42,222 bases of DNA from a virus. Of this stretch, positions 32,338 through 40,061 are shown one piece after another. The position numbers and the translations under genes are program-made. The stretch lies in the IMG/VR virus record IMGVR_UViG_3300017527_000118, positions 1-42,222 of that record; one strand, given 5' to 3'. Every line of letters starts with the position of its first letter. Position 1 is the stretch's first letter. Below the pieces are notes generated by a model. That model ran no database searches. It had not been told where the DNA came from and worked only from the letters and a program-made list of their open reading frames with translations.

Positions 32338-33189
32338 CTACTCGCCGTCGTACGCCACGTCGGAGCCGTACTCCTTGATGTCCTTGATGTGGTCAGCTTC
32401 GGAGATGCCACGCTTCTTGAGCCAGGCTCGAACCTCTGGATCTAGCGAGGTTCCGGAGTCACCGGCAGGAGAGGCGCTGGTTTCGACGTGGGCTCCGGCA
32501 GGCGCCGCTGGCTTCTCGATTGGAGCAGCATCAGACGGCGCACCGCTTGTGATCCTGTGAAGCTCCTTGGCACCACCGACGACGAGAGCCTGGAAGATCG
32601 GCGACTCGATGAACTCGGCTCGGCCGGTGTCACCGTACTGCCTGGCGATCTGTACCGCCTGCTCGGTGAACTTGCCGGCGAAGAAGTCAACGTAGCCCCG
32701 CACCGTCTTGTTACCCATGACTTCGGGGTCGTTCGCGAGCACCTCTGGGTAGAAGTGGTTGTCGAGGAAGCTGGTCGTCCTACCGAGGGCTTTCTCGACC
32801 TCTGCCGCCCTGTGCTGCCTGACCTCGGTTCTGGTGGCACCGATCTCATCCCTGATCTTGCCTTCCATGTCTGTCCGCTCGGTGGCGATAAGGTTTTTGA
32901 TCTGGTCGATTGTGTGCTGATCCAGAGACGACTCGGTGAAGTCCGGCGCGGTCGGTGCATCTCCAGGCTTCGCTGGCTCATCCGGCACATCAGGTCTGTA
33001 GTTGAGCACATCCTGGAGCCACGCTGGCCGTGGAGTCTCCGTAGCGCCCTCTATTGGGGCTTCTGGGGCCGTTTCCTGCGCTTCAGCGTCAGGAACCGCA
33101 GTTGGTACAGCCTGAGCCTCTGGAGCCGTAGAATCGCCCTCAGTGGCCTCTACGGCGGTGCCCTCTTCTGCAATCGCTGTTTCAGTCAT
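32338..33189 (-). CDS. scaffolding protein
   Basis: A 283-residue protein. The first 95 residues are acidic, Ala/Pro-rich and disordered (TAVPDAEAQETAPEAPIEGA). A helical middle (TIDQIKNLIATERTDMEGKI) leads to FLDNHFYPEVLANDPEVMGN and an Ala/Pro linker, then a compact helical end (EVRAWLKKRGISEADHIKDI). This is the usual look of phage scaffolds, which fill the procapsid and leave. It sits between portal and capsid genes. The ATG at 33189 has GAGGAG 7 bases upstream; a longer frame starts at 33207. Confidence 0.75.
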   Translation of the reverse strand: MTETAIAEEGTAVEATEGDSTAPEAQAVPTAVPDAEAQETAPEAPIEGATETPRPAWLQDVLNYRPDVPDEPAKPGDAPTAPDFTESSLDQHTIDQIKNLIATERTDMEGKIRDEIGATRTEVRQHRAAEVEKALGRTTSFLDNHFYPEVLANDPEVMGNKTVRGYVDFFAGKFTEQAVQIARQYGDTGRAEFIESPIFQALVVGGAKELHRITSGAPSDAAPIEKPAAPAGAHVETSASPAGDSGTSLDPEVRAWLKKRGISEADHIKDIKEYGSDVAYDGE

Positions 33190-33409
33190 CCCGGTTCTCC
33201 TCTCCATCCTTCAGTTTTCTCGGCTCCTGAGCCATGAGCACATAGAGCCGGCGTATCACTCGCATCTCGACAGCAATCTCAAGGCGTTCCTCGTTAGTCA
33301 AATCAGAACCCTCCACCGCCTGGGCCAGTTGGAGGTGCCATTTCTCCAGCTCCTGGAGGAGCACCTTCCATTGGGGGAAGCGCTTCAGCTTGTCCAGCGT
33401 CTCTCTCAG
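33182..33409 (-). CDS. small helical protein overlapping the portal end (start uncertain)
   Basis: The frame after the portal reads LRETLDKLKRFPQWKVLLQE, then ERLEIAVEMRVIRRLYVLMA, ending at 33182. It is a short amphipathic helical protein of the kind often found beside phage portals. It overlaps the portal's last 107 bases in another frame, where no ATG or TTG start exists. The CTG at 33409 follows GGGGAGG by about 11 bases; a GTG at 33364 is the alternative (60 residues). The stop overlaps the scaffold start. Confidence 0.45.
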   Translation of the reverse strand: MRETLDKLKRFPQWKVLLQELEKWHLQLAQAVEGSDLTNEERLEIAVEMRVIRRLYVLMAQEPRKLKDGEENRDD

Positions 33410-35441
33410 GTATGGGGGGTACCTCCCCTGTAGTCCGGAGATAGTGCTCGGCCAGGGAGTTGAGTTGTCCTGTGACCTCTCCGAGCTTGGCTTCGAGTTC
33501 GGCTCCCTGCTGCTGAGCCATGCCCAACTGCTGCTGGAGCCCCTCAATGATCTCGGTAAACATCTGACCCACTTGCAAATCCTGCGTAACATCAAGGAAC
33601 TCCTTACCGAGAACCGAGAACTCGTGCATCCACGGCTGGATCACGAAGTTGAGGTACCAAGTGACGAACTTCGCGGCGACAGGAGCGAGCGGCCCAGGCT
33701 GAGAGGCGATCTCCATGTACTTGAGGAGGTTGTCGAGAACCTGGGGTACCGCCTGCACGAGAGCCAGCCACTCCTGCTTCCGCAGCTCCTTGTTGATCCG
33801 CTGCGAAGAGGCATAGGTCTCAACGATGATCTGATCGCGCCAGAACTCAGCAGGCCACTTGAGCACCTTCTCGGTCAGCTCTTGGTTCTTCGGGTCGGAC
33901 TGGACGTAGTACTTGATCCCAGTCGGGTAGTACTGCCGGTAGCGAGAAAGCTGCATCAGGAGCCCATCCTTGAGAAATGCGCGGAAGCTCTCAAGGCGGT
34001 TGAAAAGGGGCTGGTTGCCCTCGTTGATCAGCGCCACCTGACCCGTGGCGGTTGGGCGCTCGATCTGCTCCTGGCCGAAGTTGTACGGGTTGAGGCCAGC
34101 GAGTTTCTCCTGATCACGGCGAATGTCCTGCTCGAGCGTCTGAATCTGCTGGAACCCGGACGACAGGTCAAGCTCGTAGATGTCATCTCTGAGCTTCGCA
34201 ATCGAGTCAACGATGAACACACCATCCCTGGGCTTATTGTTGTCATCAAAGTACTTCTCAGCACCACAGCGCCGAGAGATGAACACCATCTTCGACAGCG
34301 CCCTGGACGCAGCGTCGAGGCGCTGATTGAGGATCGCCGAAATCGCCCTGTGCCCAGGCTCAAGCTGGAAGCACAGCGAGATGCCATCGACGTTGTTGAG
34401 CACCTCTTCGTAGGACCAAGTCACGGCAGGCCGCTTGTACTCGTGGAACCAGTTCTTCTTGGCCCGGAACACGCATCGACTCGCCCGCTCGACGGTGATG
34501 ACTGATTCCATGCCCCCGAGGGTCGTCCAGCTCTCCAGAACCTCGAATAGCTTGCCCTTGTCCGCGATCTCCTGCCGTTCCTTCCCAGGCTCGGAAAGCT
34601 CAAGCTCCGGGTCGGGCTTGGAGTCGGGGTCACCGAGGCGTTCGAGGATAGGCTCCTGATCCTCGTAGTCCTTCTCGTCGTAGATCCCCTCCTCGATCCT
34701 CGCCTGGATCTGCTCCTTGGTCAGCCATGTACGATGAGTCCAGCGAGGAGAAGACTTGAGATCACTGACGCCCATGGGGTGGATGCTGTCGGCCCAGGGG
34801 ATGACCTCTGGGAAGCACCCCGCGCGGACAGTCACCCTCTTCGGCTTAGTCTTGTACTTCCCGGTGGTGACGTCGGCCTTCGCCTCCCACTGCGTCTCGA
34901 GGACACCACCACCCTTGTCGCGATCCCAGTAGTAGGCGTCAACGGTCTCGACCTCATGGGTGAACCCATACTTGACGGTGACCTTCGGGAACACCTCGGC
35001 TTGCCTCAGAGACATCTCAAGGTGCTTGCGAAACTCAGCGCGGTCGGTGATGTAGTCGGTGAACTCGTCTACACCCTTGGAGAAGTCATACGCCTCCTTG
35101 GTGGCGCGGCGAGCCTTCGATGCCCACACCTCTTCGTACTGCATGAACGGGTTGATGAGCCGTGCGGCGCCGCCCTCGCAGAACTGACGGGTGGAGGGAA
35201 CGTCGATTTCAGAGTCCGTGCCCTTGTTCTTCTCTTCGGGCTCAAGCATCGAGTGGTACTGCGCCACGGCGATCTTGGCGGTCTCCTCAAGCGGCTCACG
35301 GTCCTTGAGATCCTGCTCGATCGAGTCAACGAGGGCGCCGATGAGGCGCTTCTTCTCCTTGTCATCCTTGAACTTGATGTCCTCTACGGCCTCAACCTCG
35401 CCGCCCTCTAGTGCCGGGGGTTGGTCTAGGGTGTGTTCCAT
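33303..35441 (-). CDS. portal protein
   Basis: A 712-residue protein. It starts acidic, then EQDLKDREPLEETAKIAVAQ, a clip/stem region (VPSTRQFCEGGAARLINPFM), RVTVRAGCFPEVIPWADSIH, and a long helical end (FTEIIEGLQQQLGMAQQQGA). Large size with a helical C-terminal barrel and Gly/Pro-rich tail fits P22-type portals of short-tailed phages. It forms the ring through which DNA is packed and ejected, and lies next to the large terminase as usual. A TACTC-type gap of 8 bases separates it from the terminase stop. Confidence 0.85.
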   Translation of the reverse strand: MEHTLDQPPALEGGEVEAVEDIKFKDDKEKKRLIGALVDSIEQDLKDREPLEETAKIAVAQYHSMLEPEEKNKGTDSEIDVPSTRQFCEGGAARLINPFMQYEEVWASKARRATKEAYDFSKGVDEFTDYITDRAEFRKHLEMSLRQAEVFPKVTVKYGFTHEVETVDAYYWDRDKGGGVLETQWEAKADVTTGKYKTKPKRVTVRAGCFPEVIPWADSIHPMGVSDLKSSPRWTHRTWLTKEQIQARIEEGIYDEKDYEDQEPILERLGDPDSKPDPELELSEPGKERQEIADKGKLFEVLESWTTLGGMESVITVERASRCVFRAKKNWFHEYKRPAVTWSYEEVLNNVDGISLCFQLEPGHRAISAILNQRLDAASRALSKMVFISRRCGAEKYFDDNNKPRDGVFIVDSIAKLRDDIYELDLSSGFQQIQTLEQDIRRDQEKLAGLNPYNFGQEQIERPTATGQVALINEGNQPLFNRLESFRAFLKDGLLMQLSRYRQYYPTGIKYYVQSDPKNQELTEKVLKWPAEFWRDQIIVETYASSQRINKELRKQEWLALVQAVPQVLDNLLKYMEIASQPGPLAPVAAKFVTWYLNFVIQPWMHEFSVLGKEFLDVTQDLQVGQMFTEIIEGLQQQLGMAQQQGAELEAKLGEVTGQLNSLAEHYLRTTGEVPPIPERDAGQAEALPPMEGAPPGAGEMAPPTGPGGGGF

Positions 35442-35449
35442 ACTACTCC

Positions 35450-37075
35450 CTATCTCCAGATATGCTGCCTAGCAAGCTGTCGGGCTCGCGAGAAGAGGCC
35501 ATAACGCGGCCGGTCGTCCACCTTGGCCTTGGCGTAGTTGGGTTCCTCATAGCGGATCTCGTCGGTGTTGCGAATGGGTGGGTTCCTCATCCAGTACTCA
35601 GGGTGGTAAGCGAGGGCATCGACCATGTTCGGTGAGCGCCCCCGGATTTCGTTGTCCCAGATGACGAGGTTGGTCAGCTCGTGAATGATCGCGGGCTGGT
35701 CGCGTCGGAACCTGATCTGCTGGTTAGCAACGTAGCCCTGGAGGTTTTCGATGATCCTGACCGCCTTGCTCTTGATGCCGGGGCGGACAGGGTCTACCGG
35801 GAAATGCCGCTGACTCTTGATCATCGCATCTCTGAGGTAGCTGTCGAAGGCAGAGAGGCCGGCAGCGACCTCTGGGCGCATCACATGCACCTTCCACTTC
35901 TCAGCCATGTTGAGGGCGATGTCACAGAGTTCGTTGATCAGAACCCTGTCAGCCCACACATCGAGCACCACCGCGACACCGAGGCCCCTGATCCAGCCAG
36001 TGACGACGATTGCAGACTCGTCAGTGTTGGCTGAGACTCCAGTAGCGGGGTCGATGGTGAGCTGCCGGTACATGGTCGAGATCGGCACCTGAGTCTCGCC
36101 GTCGAGGATGATCGCAGACTTCCCGTCGGTCCAGTGGTAGTACTTGCAGTCTTCTTTCTTGAAACGCTTGAACTGATCGACGTAGGGCAGGTTGAGCATC
36201 TGGTGGACGAACTTGCCCTTGAAGAAGACCTTGGCGCGGTCGAGAGACTCCTTGGTCTCCCTCTCGTAGATCGGCTCGCCATCCTTCGCGTCCACCACTT
36301 CGACGCCGTTCTCGGTCATGAACCTGCGGTACCGCTCATCGACATAGCAGCCCATGACGACCTTGGTGTACTCCTTCATGGCCACGATCTGCTCATAGTA
36401 GCCATCAGGGCCACCAGGCCAGAAGGTGCCGACAATGAGCTGGTGATCTTGGTTGCGGTTGACCCAGTAGCCTTCACAGCGCTCGAGGTGCCCCACGGCA
36501 TTTCTCATCTGGATCGCAGAGTCCTCGGCCATGCCGTCAACGAGATCATCGAGAACCTGACGGGTGAAGTGCTTGCCGGTTTTCGACTTGTCCGCACCCA
36601 TCGCAGTGAACGTCGCGTCCTCCCAGTCAATCGGCCGGACAAGGTTGCACTCTGTGCGGTTCCAGCGGCTAGCAGTCGGCCCCTTGGTCTTGTCGGGGAC
36701 GAGGTGACCGTAGAAGTGCCGGAAGGCGGGGCTTAACAGGACATCCTCAAGCCTGAGCAGCTTCTCAGAGGCGACTTGGGTGGTGTTCATCATGAGCCCA
36801 ACGCGCTCGTCTGGGTCGTCCTTAGCCCAGAAAATCGGCAACCCGATAGTGAAGGTGGTCGTCTTGAGGTGCCCGCGAGGGAGCATGATGAGGAACCTGT
36901 TGTGTCCCGCAGCCACCTTCTTCTGATACCAGTCACAGACCACCTTGTGCAAACCAGGAGAAACCCAGTCTGAGACGAAGTAGTACGTGAACCAATACAG
37001 CGAAGTCTGCGTTAGGTCGGCCACCTCCTGATGGTCCCAACCTCTCTCAGCGCAGAATTCGCAGCTACCGCTCAT
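35450..37075 (-). CDS. terminase large subunit
   Basis: A 541-residue protein. The ATPase part has FLIMLPRGHLKTTTFTIGLP (Walker A variant, about 65-72) and RQVLDDLVDGM as a Walker B candidate. The nuclease part has LTIDPATGVSANTDESAIVV (first acid) and the late SPNMVDALAYHPEYW (last acid), as in RNase H-like terminase nucleases. It packs DNA into the procapsid through the portal. An N-terminal CEFC pair is unusual. The ATG at 37075 follows directly on the stop of an 18-residue gene, with AGGAAG as binding site. Confidence 0.85.
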   Translation of the reverse strand: MSGSCEFCAERGWDHQEVADLTQTSLYWFTYYFVSDWVSPGLHKVVCDWYQKKVAAGHNRFLIMLPRGHLKTTTFTIGLPIFWAKDDPDERVGLMMNTTQVASEKLLRLEDVLLSPAFRHFYGHLVPDKTKGPTASRWNRTECNLVRPIDWEDATFTAMGADKSKTGKHFTRQVLDDLVDGMAEDSAIQMRNAVGHLERCEGYWVNRNQDHQLIVGTFWPGGPDGYYEQIVAMKEYTKVVMGCYVDERYRRFMTENGVEVVDAKDGEPIYERETKESLDRAKVFFKGKFVHQMLNLPYVDQFKRFKKEDCKYYHWTDGKSAIILDGETQVPISTMYRQLTIDPATGVSANTDESAIVVTGWIRGLGVAVVLDVWADRVLINELCDIALNMAEKWKVHVMRPEVAAGLSAFDSYLRDAMIKSQRHFPVDPVRPGIKSKAVRIIENLQGYVANQQIRFRRDQPAIIHELTNLVIWDNEIRGRSPNMVDALAYHPEYWMRNPPIRNTDEIRYEEPNYAKAKVDDRPRYGLFSRARQLARQHIWR

Positions 37076-37132
37076 CTACTTCCTGTGAGTCTTCTTCTTG
37101 GTTTTCTTGCGCGGCTTCTTCTTGCACGGCAT
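37076..37132 (-). CDS. 18-residue Lys/Arg-rich peptide before the terminase
   Basis: ATG at 37132, TAG at 37078-37076, directly joined to the terminase ATG. The peptide is MPCKKKPRKKTKKKTHRK, with 12 of 18 residues basic. GGTGG precedes it and its own last codons supply the terminase ribosome binding site. It could bind DNA or RNA, or act as a leader that couples terminase translation. Translation is likely from the packing but unproven. Confidence 0.45.
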   Translation of the reverse strand: MPCKKKPRKKTKKKTHRK

Positions 37133-37134
37133 GT

Positions 37135-37509
37135 CTACACCACCTTCTTCATGCGGGGGGCGTTGTCGATAACCTCAGATAGAGGCTTGGCGGCATCCCT
37201 GTGCGGCCTACCGAAGCTCTTCTCGTAGGCCACCTCCCTGTCCACGGCGAACGCAGCCTCAGTGCTGCCCATGCAGATATCGCAGCGACAGGCTCTCGTC
37301 ACGTCGAACCCGAGGTACATCTGGATCTGAGCGATGTCCTGTCCGACCTTCTCTTCCATGGCGTTGACCTTCTCGGCCAAGCTCATCACGGCGGCAGTGA
37401 GATCGGCAACGGACACCGAGCCATCGGAGGATGTCTCCCCAGCCTTCAGCCCCGCCACCTCTGCCTTCAGCTCTTCGACTGTCTTGTTGAGTTCCTTGTT
37501 AGTCGGCAT
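37135..37509 (-). CDS. coiled-coil protein before the terminase (small terminase candidate)
   Basis: A 124-residue protein. An N-terminal coiled coil (KELNKTVEELKAEVAGLKAG, then LTAAVMSLAEKVNAMEEKVG) leads to ACRCDICMG, a possible zinc knuckle, and a basic end. The size and place just upstream of the large terminase suit a small terminase, but no helix-turn-helix is clear, so this is only a candidate. I chose the ATG at 37509 because it overlaps the preceding stop. Confidence 0.5.
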   Translation of the reverse strand: MPTNKELNKTVEELKAEVAGLKAGETSSDGSVSVADLTAAVMSLAEKVNAMEEKVGQDIAQIQMYLGFDVTRACRCDICMGSTEAAFAVDREVAYEKSFGRPHRDAAKPLSEVIDNAPRMKKVV

Positions 37510-37687
37510 CTTCCACCCCCGCATCTTCAGTTGTGGTTACGTTCTCGGGAGTGGGCGGGATGAGCGGCTCAAGGTCTGCCAGCTTCATCTCCACAGCACT
37601 CAGTTGATGGTCTGTCACCCGTCGCCACCTCCCAGTAGCGAGTAGGTGCAGAAGTTGATCCCGGAAGTCCTCCTCAATCAGAAGCAT
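37499..37687 (-). CDS. hypothetical small protein
   Basis: A 62-residue protein. MLLIEEDFRDQLLHLLATGR and LSAVEMKLADLEPLIP are helical; the end is acidic. No family recognised. AAGGAGGAT lies upstream. It overlaps the next gene by 11 bases. Confidence 0.5.
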   Translation of the reverse strand: MLLIEEDFRDQLLHLLATGRWRRVTDHQLSAVEMKLADLEPLIPPTPENVTTTEDAGVEDAD

Positions 37688-37696
37688 CTATCCTCC

Positions 37697-38044
37697 TTAC
37701 ACAACCACCGGATCAGGCCCGAAGTTGGCATATGCCATCAAGTCGAAGATGGGCTCAATGGCAGTCTTGGCTCCAGGGAACGTGACAGAAGACCAATCAG
37801 TGTCGTTCCCGTCTCCACACCGCTCAGCCTGAGCCGCTTCAGCCAAAACTTGTGCCTTGCTCCCAGGATGAGAGAGAACATCCCTCGCCAAGAGAAGCTC
37901 GGCAAGTTCGTAGTCATCAACCGGGGCGGTCCCGCCAAAGTGCGAGTCGTAGAGTTCTACCTTGTCGATGCAGATCGAAACTACGACCTGCTCAATCATG
38001 TACTTCTTGTTTTCAGGAATCTGCTGTGGGTCTGTGCAAGCCAT
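37697..38044 (-). CDS. hypothetical protein
   Basis: A 115-residue mixed alpha/beta protein with YMIEQVVVSICIDKVELYDS and ELAELLLARDVL. No family recognised. GGAGAAAAC precedes the ATG. It lies between the tail-fibre-like genes and the packaging genes. Confidence 0.5.
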   Translation of the reverse strand: MACTDPQQIPENKKYMIEQVVVSICIDKVELYDSHFGGTAPVDDYELAELLLARDVLSHPGSKAQVLAEAAQAERCGDGNDTDWSSVTFPGAKTAIEPIFDLMAYANFGPDPVVV

Positions 38045-38053
38045 GTTTTCTCC

Positions 38054-39385
38054 TTATGCCACGGCACACACGGTGCCGGATTTGACGGTTGAACCATCCT
38101 CTTCCTTGATCTTTACCATTAGATTGCCGGCTGTTTCATCCATGTAGAAGCACGCCGAACCTGCGATGAGAACTGCATCTGCCGGGACAGCATCGCGGGT
38201 GAGCTGCACAACAAAGAGGTCACCATCCTCGTCGAGACGAATCCCCTCGACCCCGCCGGCGATTAGGGAGAGTTGGTCGGCTCCAGGGACGGCACCAACT
38301 CCCGTATCCTGATTCCCCCTGTCCGGCCAAATGGTCGGGTTTGTTGCTGATGTGGCATCACTCTCTATGCCAGCCCCGTTTGAGTTAGCGGACAGGATTG
38401 TATTGCCGAAGAAAGTCCACCTCGTGGCGGTCCCGAGAGAAACCTTGAGTGTGTCATCACCGTCCTCAAAGATTCCAGAATCTCCGTCCCCAAACGCCAA
38501 CGATGGGGTAGCCGCCCCGCCCAGCGTAGCCCCAGGACTCACGATGAACTGCGTGGTAGCAGCGGAACCACCCTCGGAAGCACGGGCTACCTCGACACCG
38601 CCTGCGATTAGGGAGAGCGCATCTGTGTCCCCGGGAGTCCCGCCAAGGCCGGTGTTGGCGTCGGCTTTATCTGGTATAAGAGTTGGTGTTGTGGCCGCAG
38701 AGGCAGCGTTGTTTACCAGAGGGCCATTTGTGTTGATGCCGTAGATCCCGCCGCCAAAAAATGACCAGTGCTGAGTTGCCCCAATAACAACCCGAATATT
38801 ATCGTCTCCATCCTCGAAGAACCCCGTATCACCATCACCAAACGCCAACGATGGCGTAGCTGTTGCCCCCAGCGTCGCTCCAGGACTCACGATGAGCTGC
38901 GTGGTAGCAGCGGAACCACCATTGGATGCGCGGGCTACCTCGGTGCCGCCTGCGATCAGGGAGAGTTGGTTGGATCCATTGCCGCCGATCCCGGTATCTG
39001 GGTCATTCCTGTATGGGAGGAGTGTTGGATTTGTAACAGAGCATGTTTCGTTCCGCAGAGATGGCCCAGTGGAATCACTGTCACCAAAATAGTCTGCTGT
39101 ACAGTACCACTTGGCCGCACCGGCGATTGCAATGGCCAAATTGTTATCAGAAAGCTCGTAAAACCCGGTGTTCCCATCCCCAAAGCTCAAGCTTGGTTTC
39201 GTAGCATCATTCCCGGGAGTGGGAGCGATATTCACCTGTGCTGTCGAAAGCTGAAGGATAGACGACGTATCCTCACCATCAACGATGGTACGCAACGTTG
39301 CATCGAGACCTACATTGCCCGTGATTTTCAACGACCCAGTCCCCCCACCCCCGCTACCACCACCTGACCATGCGTTCCAGGCCAT
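38054..39385 (-). CDS. repeat-built fibre-like protein
   Basis: A 443-residue protein with a Gly/Ser-rich start and three repeats of about 110 residues. Each has PSLAFGDGDTGFFEDGDDNI followed by a WSFFG-like strand, DTGLGG, and LSLIAGGVEVARASEGGSAA in changing form. The two best copies are almost identical even in DNA (about 38490-38620 and 38830-38960). This beta-rich repeat with a DTGIG motif is common in phage fibres. It is the second gene after the late control region. Fibre or virion-surface role inferred. Confidence 0.7.
   Translation of the reverse strand: MAWNAWSGGGSGGGGTGSLKITGNVGLDATLRTIVDGEDTSSILQLSTAQVNIAPTPGNDATKPSLSFGDGNTGFYELSDNNLAIAIAGAAKWYCTADYFGDSDSTGPSLRNETCSVTNPTLLPYRNDPDTGIGGNGSNQLSLIAGGTEVARASNGGSAATTQLIVSPGATLGATATPSLAFGDGDTGFFEDGDDNIRVVIGATQHWSFFGGGIYGINTNGPLVNNAASAATTPTLIPDKADANTGLGGTPGDTDALSLIAGGVEVARASEGGSAATTQFIVSPGATLGGAATPSLAFGDGDSGIFEDGDDTLKVSLGTATRWTFFGNTILSANSNGAGIESDATSATNPTIWPDRGNQDTGVGAVPGADQLSLIAGGVEGIRLDEDGDLFVVQLTRDAVPADAVLIAGSACFYMDETAGNLMVKIKEEDGSTVKSGTVCAVA
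38280..39240 (-). repeat. three tandem protein-coding repeats of about 330 bp
   Basis: The repeats encode the PSLAFGDGDTGFF...LSLIAGG unit three times. The second and third copies share long identical DNA stretches (for example GATTAGGGAGAG versus GATCAGGGAGAG near 38605 and 38955), so recent duplication or recombination between copies is likely. The first copy (toward 39240) is more diverged. Confidence 0.8.
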
Positions 39386-39394
39386 AACAGCCCC

Positions 39395-39814
39395 CTACGC
39401 CTTGTTACGGCAGACGATGACGATCACGCTCGTACATGCCGCCACGTTGTTCTCAGTGACCGAGATCTTGTAAGCACAGAACGGATACGCGATCTCATCC
39501 GGTGGGTCGTACCTCAGCCACGTCGCTGCCGTAGTCTCGTTGGCCTTGACCGCGACTGTGATGTCATTGGTGTCGCTGCCCACCGTCGCCCCTGGCGTGA
39601 GGTCAAAGGTGTTGGTACTCGTCACCGACTTACCCATCGGGTGCAGCCAGTAGATGAAGTTGAGGGAGACGTCGGCCGCCCCCGCACTCTCGAACTTCAA
39701 GGCGAAGTGGTAGTTCTCACCCCCGCGACAAGGGTTCCACGCGCTAGTCTCGGTCGCATTCTGAGCCAAGGCGCCGAAGTCGAAGACATCAGCTCCAGCA
39801 TTCCACTGTCCCAT
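39395..39814 (-). CDS. beta-rich virion-region protein, first late gene
   Basis: A 139-residue protein. Strand-rich pattern: NYHFALKFESAGAADVSLNF, then TNTFDLTPGATVGSDTNDIT and YPFCAYKISVTENN. It resembles a small jelly-roll or fibre cap. No family recognised. GGAAGG precedes the ATG at 39814; frames from 39847 lack a binding site. It lies right after the terminator at 39854-39881. Confidence 0.6.
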   Translation of the reverse strand: MGQWNAGADVFDFGALAQNATETSAWNPCRGGENYHFALKFESAGAADVSLNFIYWLHPMGKSVTSTNTFDLTPGATVGSDTNDITVAVKANETTAATWLRYDPPDEIAYPFCAYKISVTENNVAACTSVIVIVCRNKA

Positions 39815-39853
39815 TACCCACCTTCCTTCCATCCCCACTGGGTTCATATAGCG

Positions 39854-39881
39854 AAAACCCCCGGAACCCTGACTCCGGGGG
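39854..39881 (-). terminator. terminator ahead of the late operon
   Basis: Read leftward: stem CCCCCGGA (39881-39874), 8-base loop, stem TCCGGGGG (39865-39858), then four T (39857-39854). It lies between the late promoter candidate and the first late gene, so it would stop transcripts unless they are antiterminated. The stem is perfect over 8 bp. Confidence 0.8.
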
Positions 39882-39905
39882 CTTTCTCACGTTCGAAAAA
39901 CGCAG

Positions 39906-39951
39906 TTCGGCATCGTGCCGAATTTGGCCGTACCCGGTCGAGGGCCGGGTA
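39906..39951 (-). promoter_or_regulatory. two adjacent hairpins in the late leader
   Basis: First on the leftward transcript: stem TACCCGG/CCGGGTA (39945-39951 with 39931-39937, 7 bp, 7-base loop). Then, 8 bases on, stem TTCGGCA/TGCCGAA (39916-39922 with 39906-39912, 7 bp, 3-base loop). They lie between the promoter candidate and the terminator. A role in antitermination is inferred. Confidence 0.6.
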
Positions 39952-39961
39952 GGAGGGTGTG

Positions 39962-40000
39962 TTGCGTTATGCACCATGTGCGTGTTGCAAAATGCACCAT
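39962..40000. repeat. direct repeats TTGCnnnATGCACCAT, 23 bp apart
   Basis: ATGCACCAT occurs at 39969-39977 and 39992-40000, each preceded by TTGC plus three variable bases. Spacing is 23 bases, about two helical turns. They lie just downstream of the leftward -10 candidate, a place where a protein could block or aid transcription. The same TTATGCACC core recurs once at about 30133-30143. Confidence 0.7.
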
Positions 40001-40009
40001 CACACACAA

Positions 40010-40054
40010 TGTATACCACAAGCTGGGCAAATGCCACAGCTAATGAATTTAGCT
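40010..40054 (-). promoter_or_regulatory. candidate late promoter (extended -10) with upstream inverted repeat
   Basis: Read leftward: TGG then TATACA (40018-40010), an extended -10 (TGnTATACA). The -35 position (40038-40033, TGTGGC) is far from consensus, which fits a promoter that needs an activator. AGCTAA and TTAGCT (40038-40043, 40049-40054) form an inverted repeat touching the -35, a possible activator or repressor site. Confidence 0.55.
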
Positions 40055-40061
40055 AGACTAC

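Noticed and set aside
33390-34505. Rightward frame of 371 codons opposite the portal gene
   Set aside because: The portal is clear on the other strand; this frame has composition of a mirror frame and no domain.
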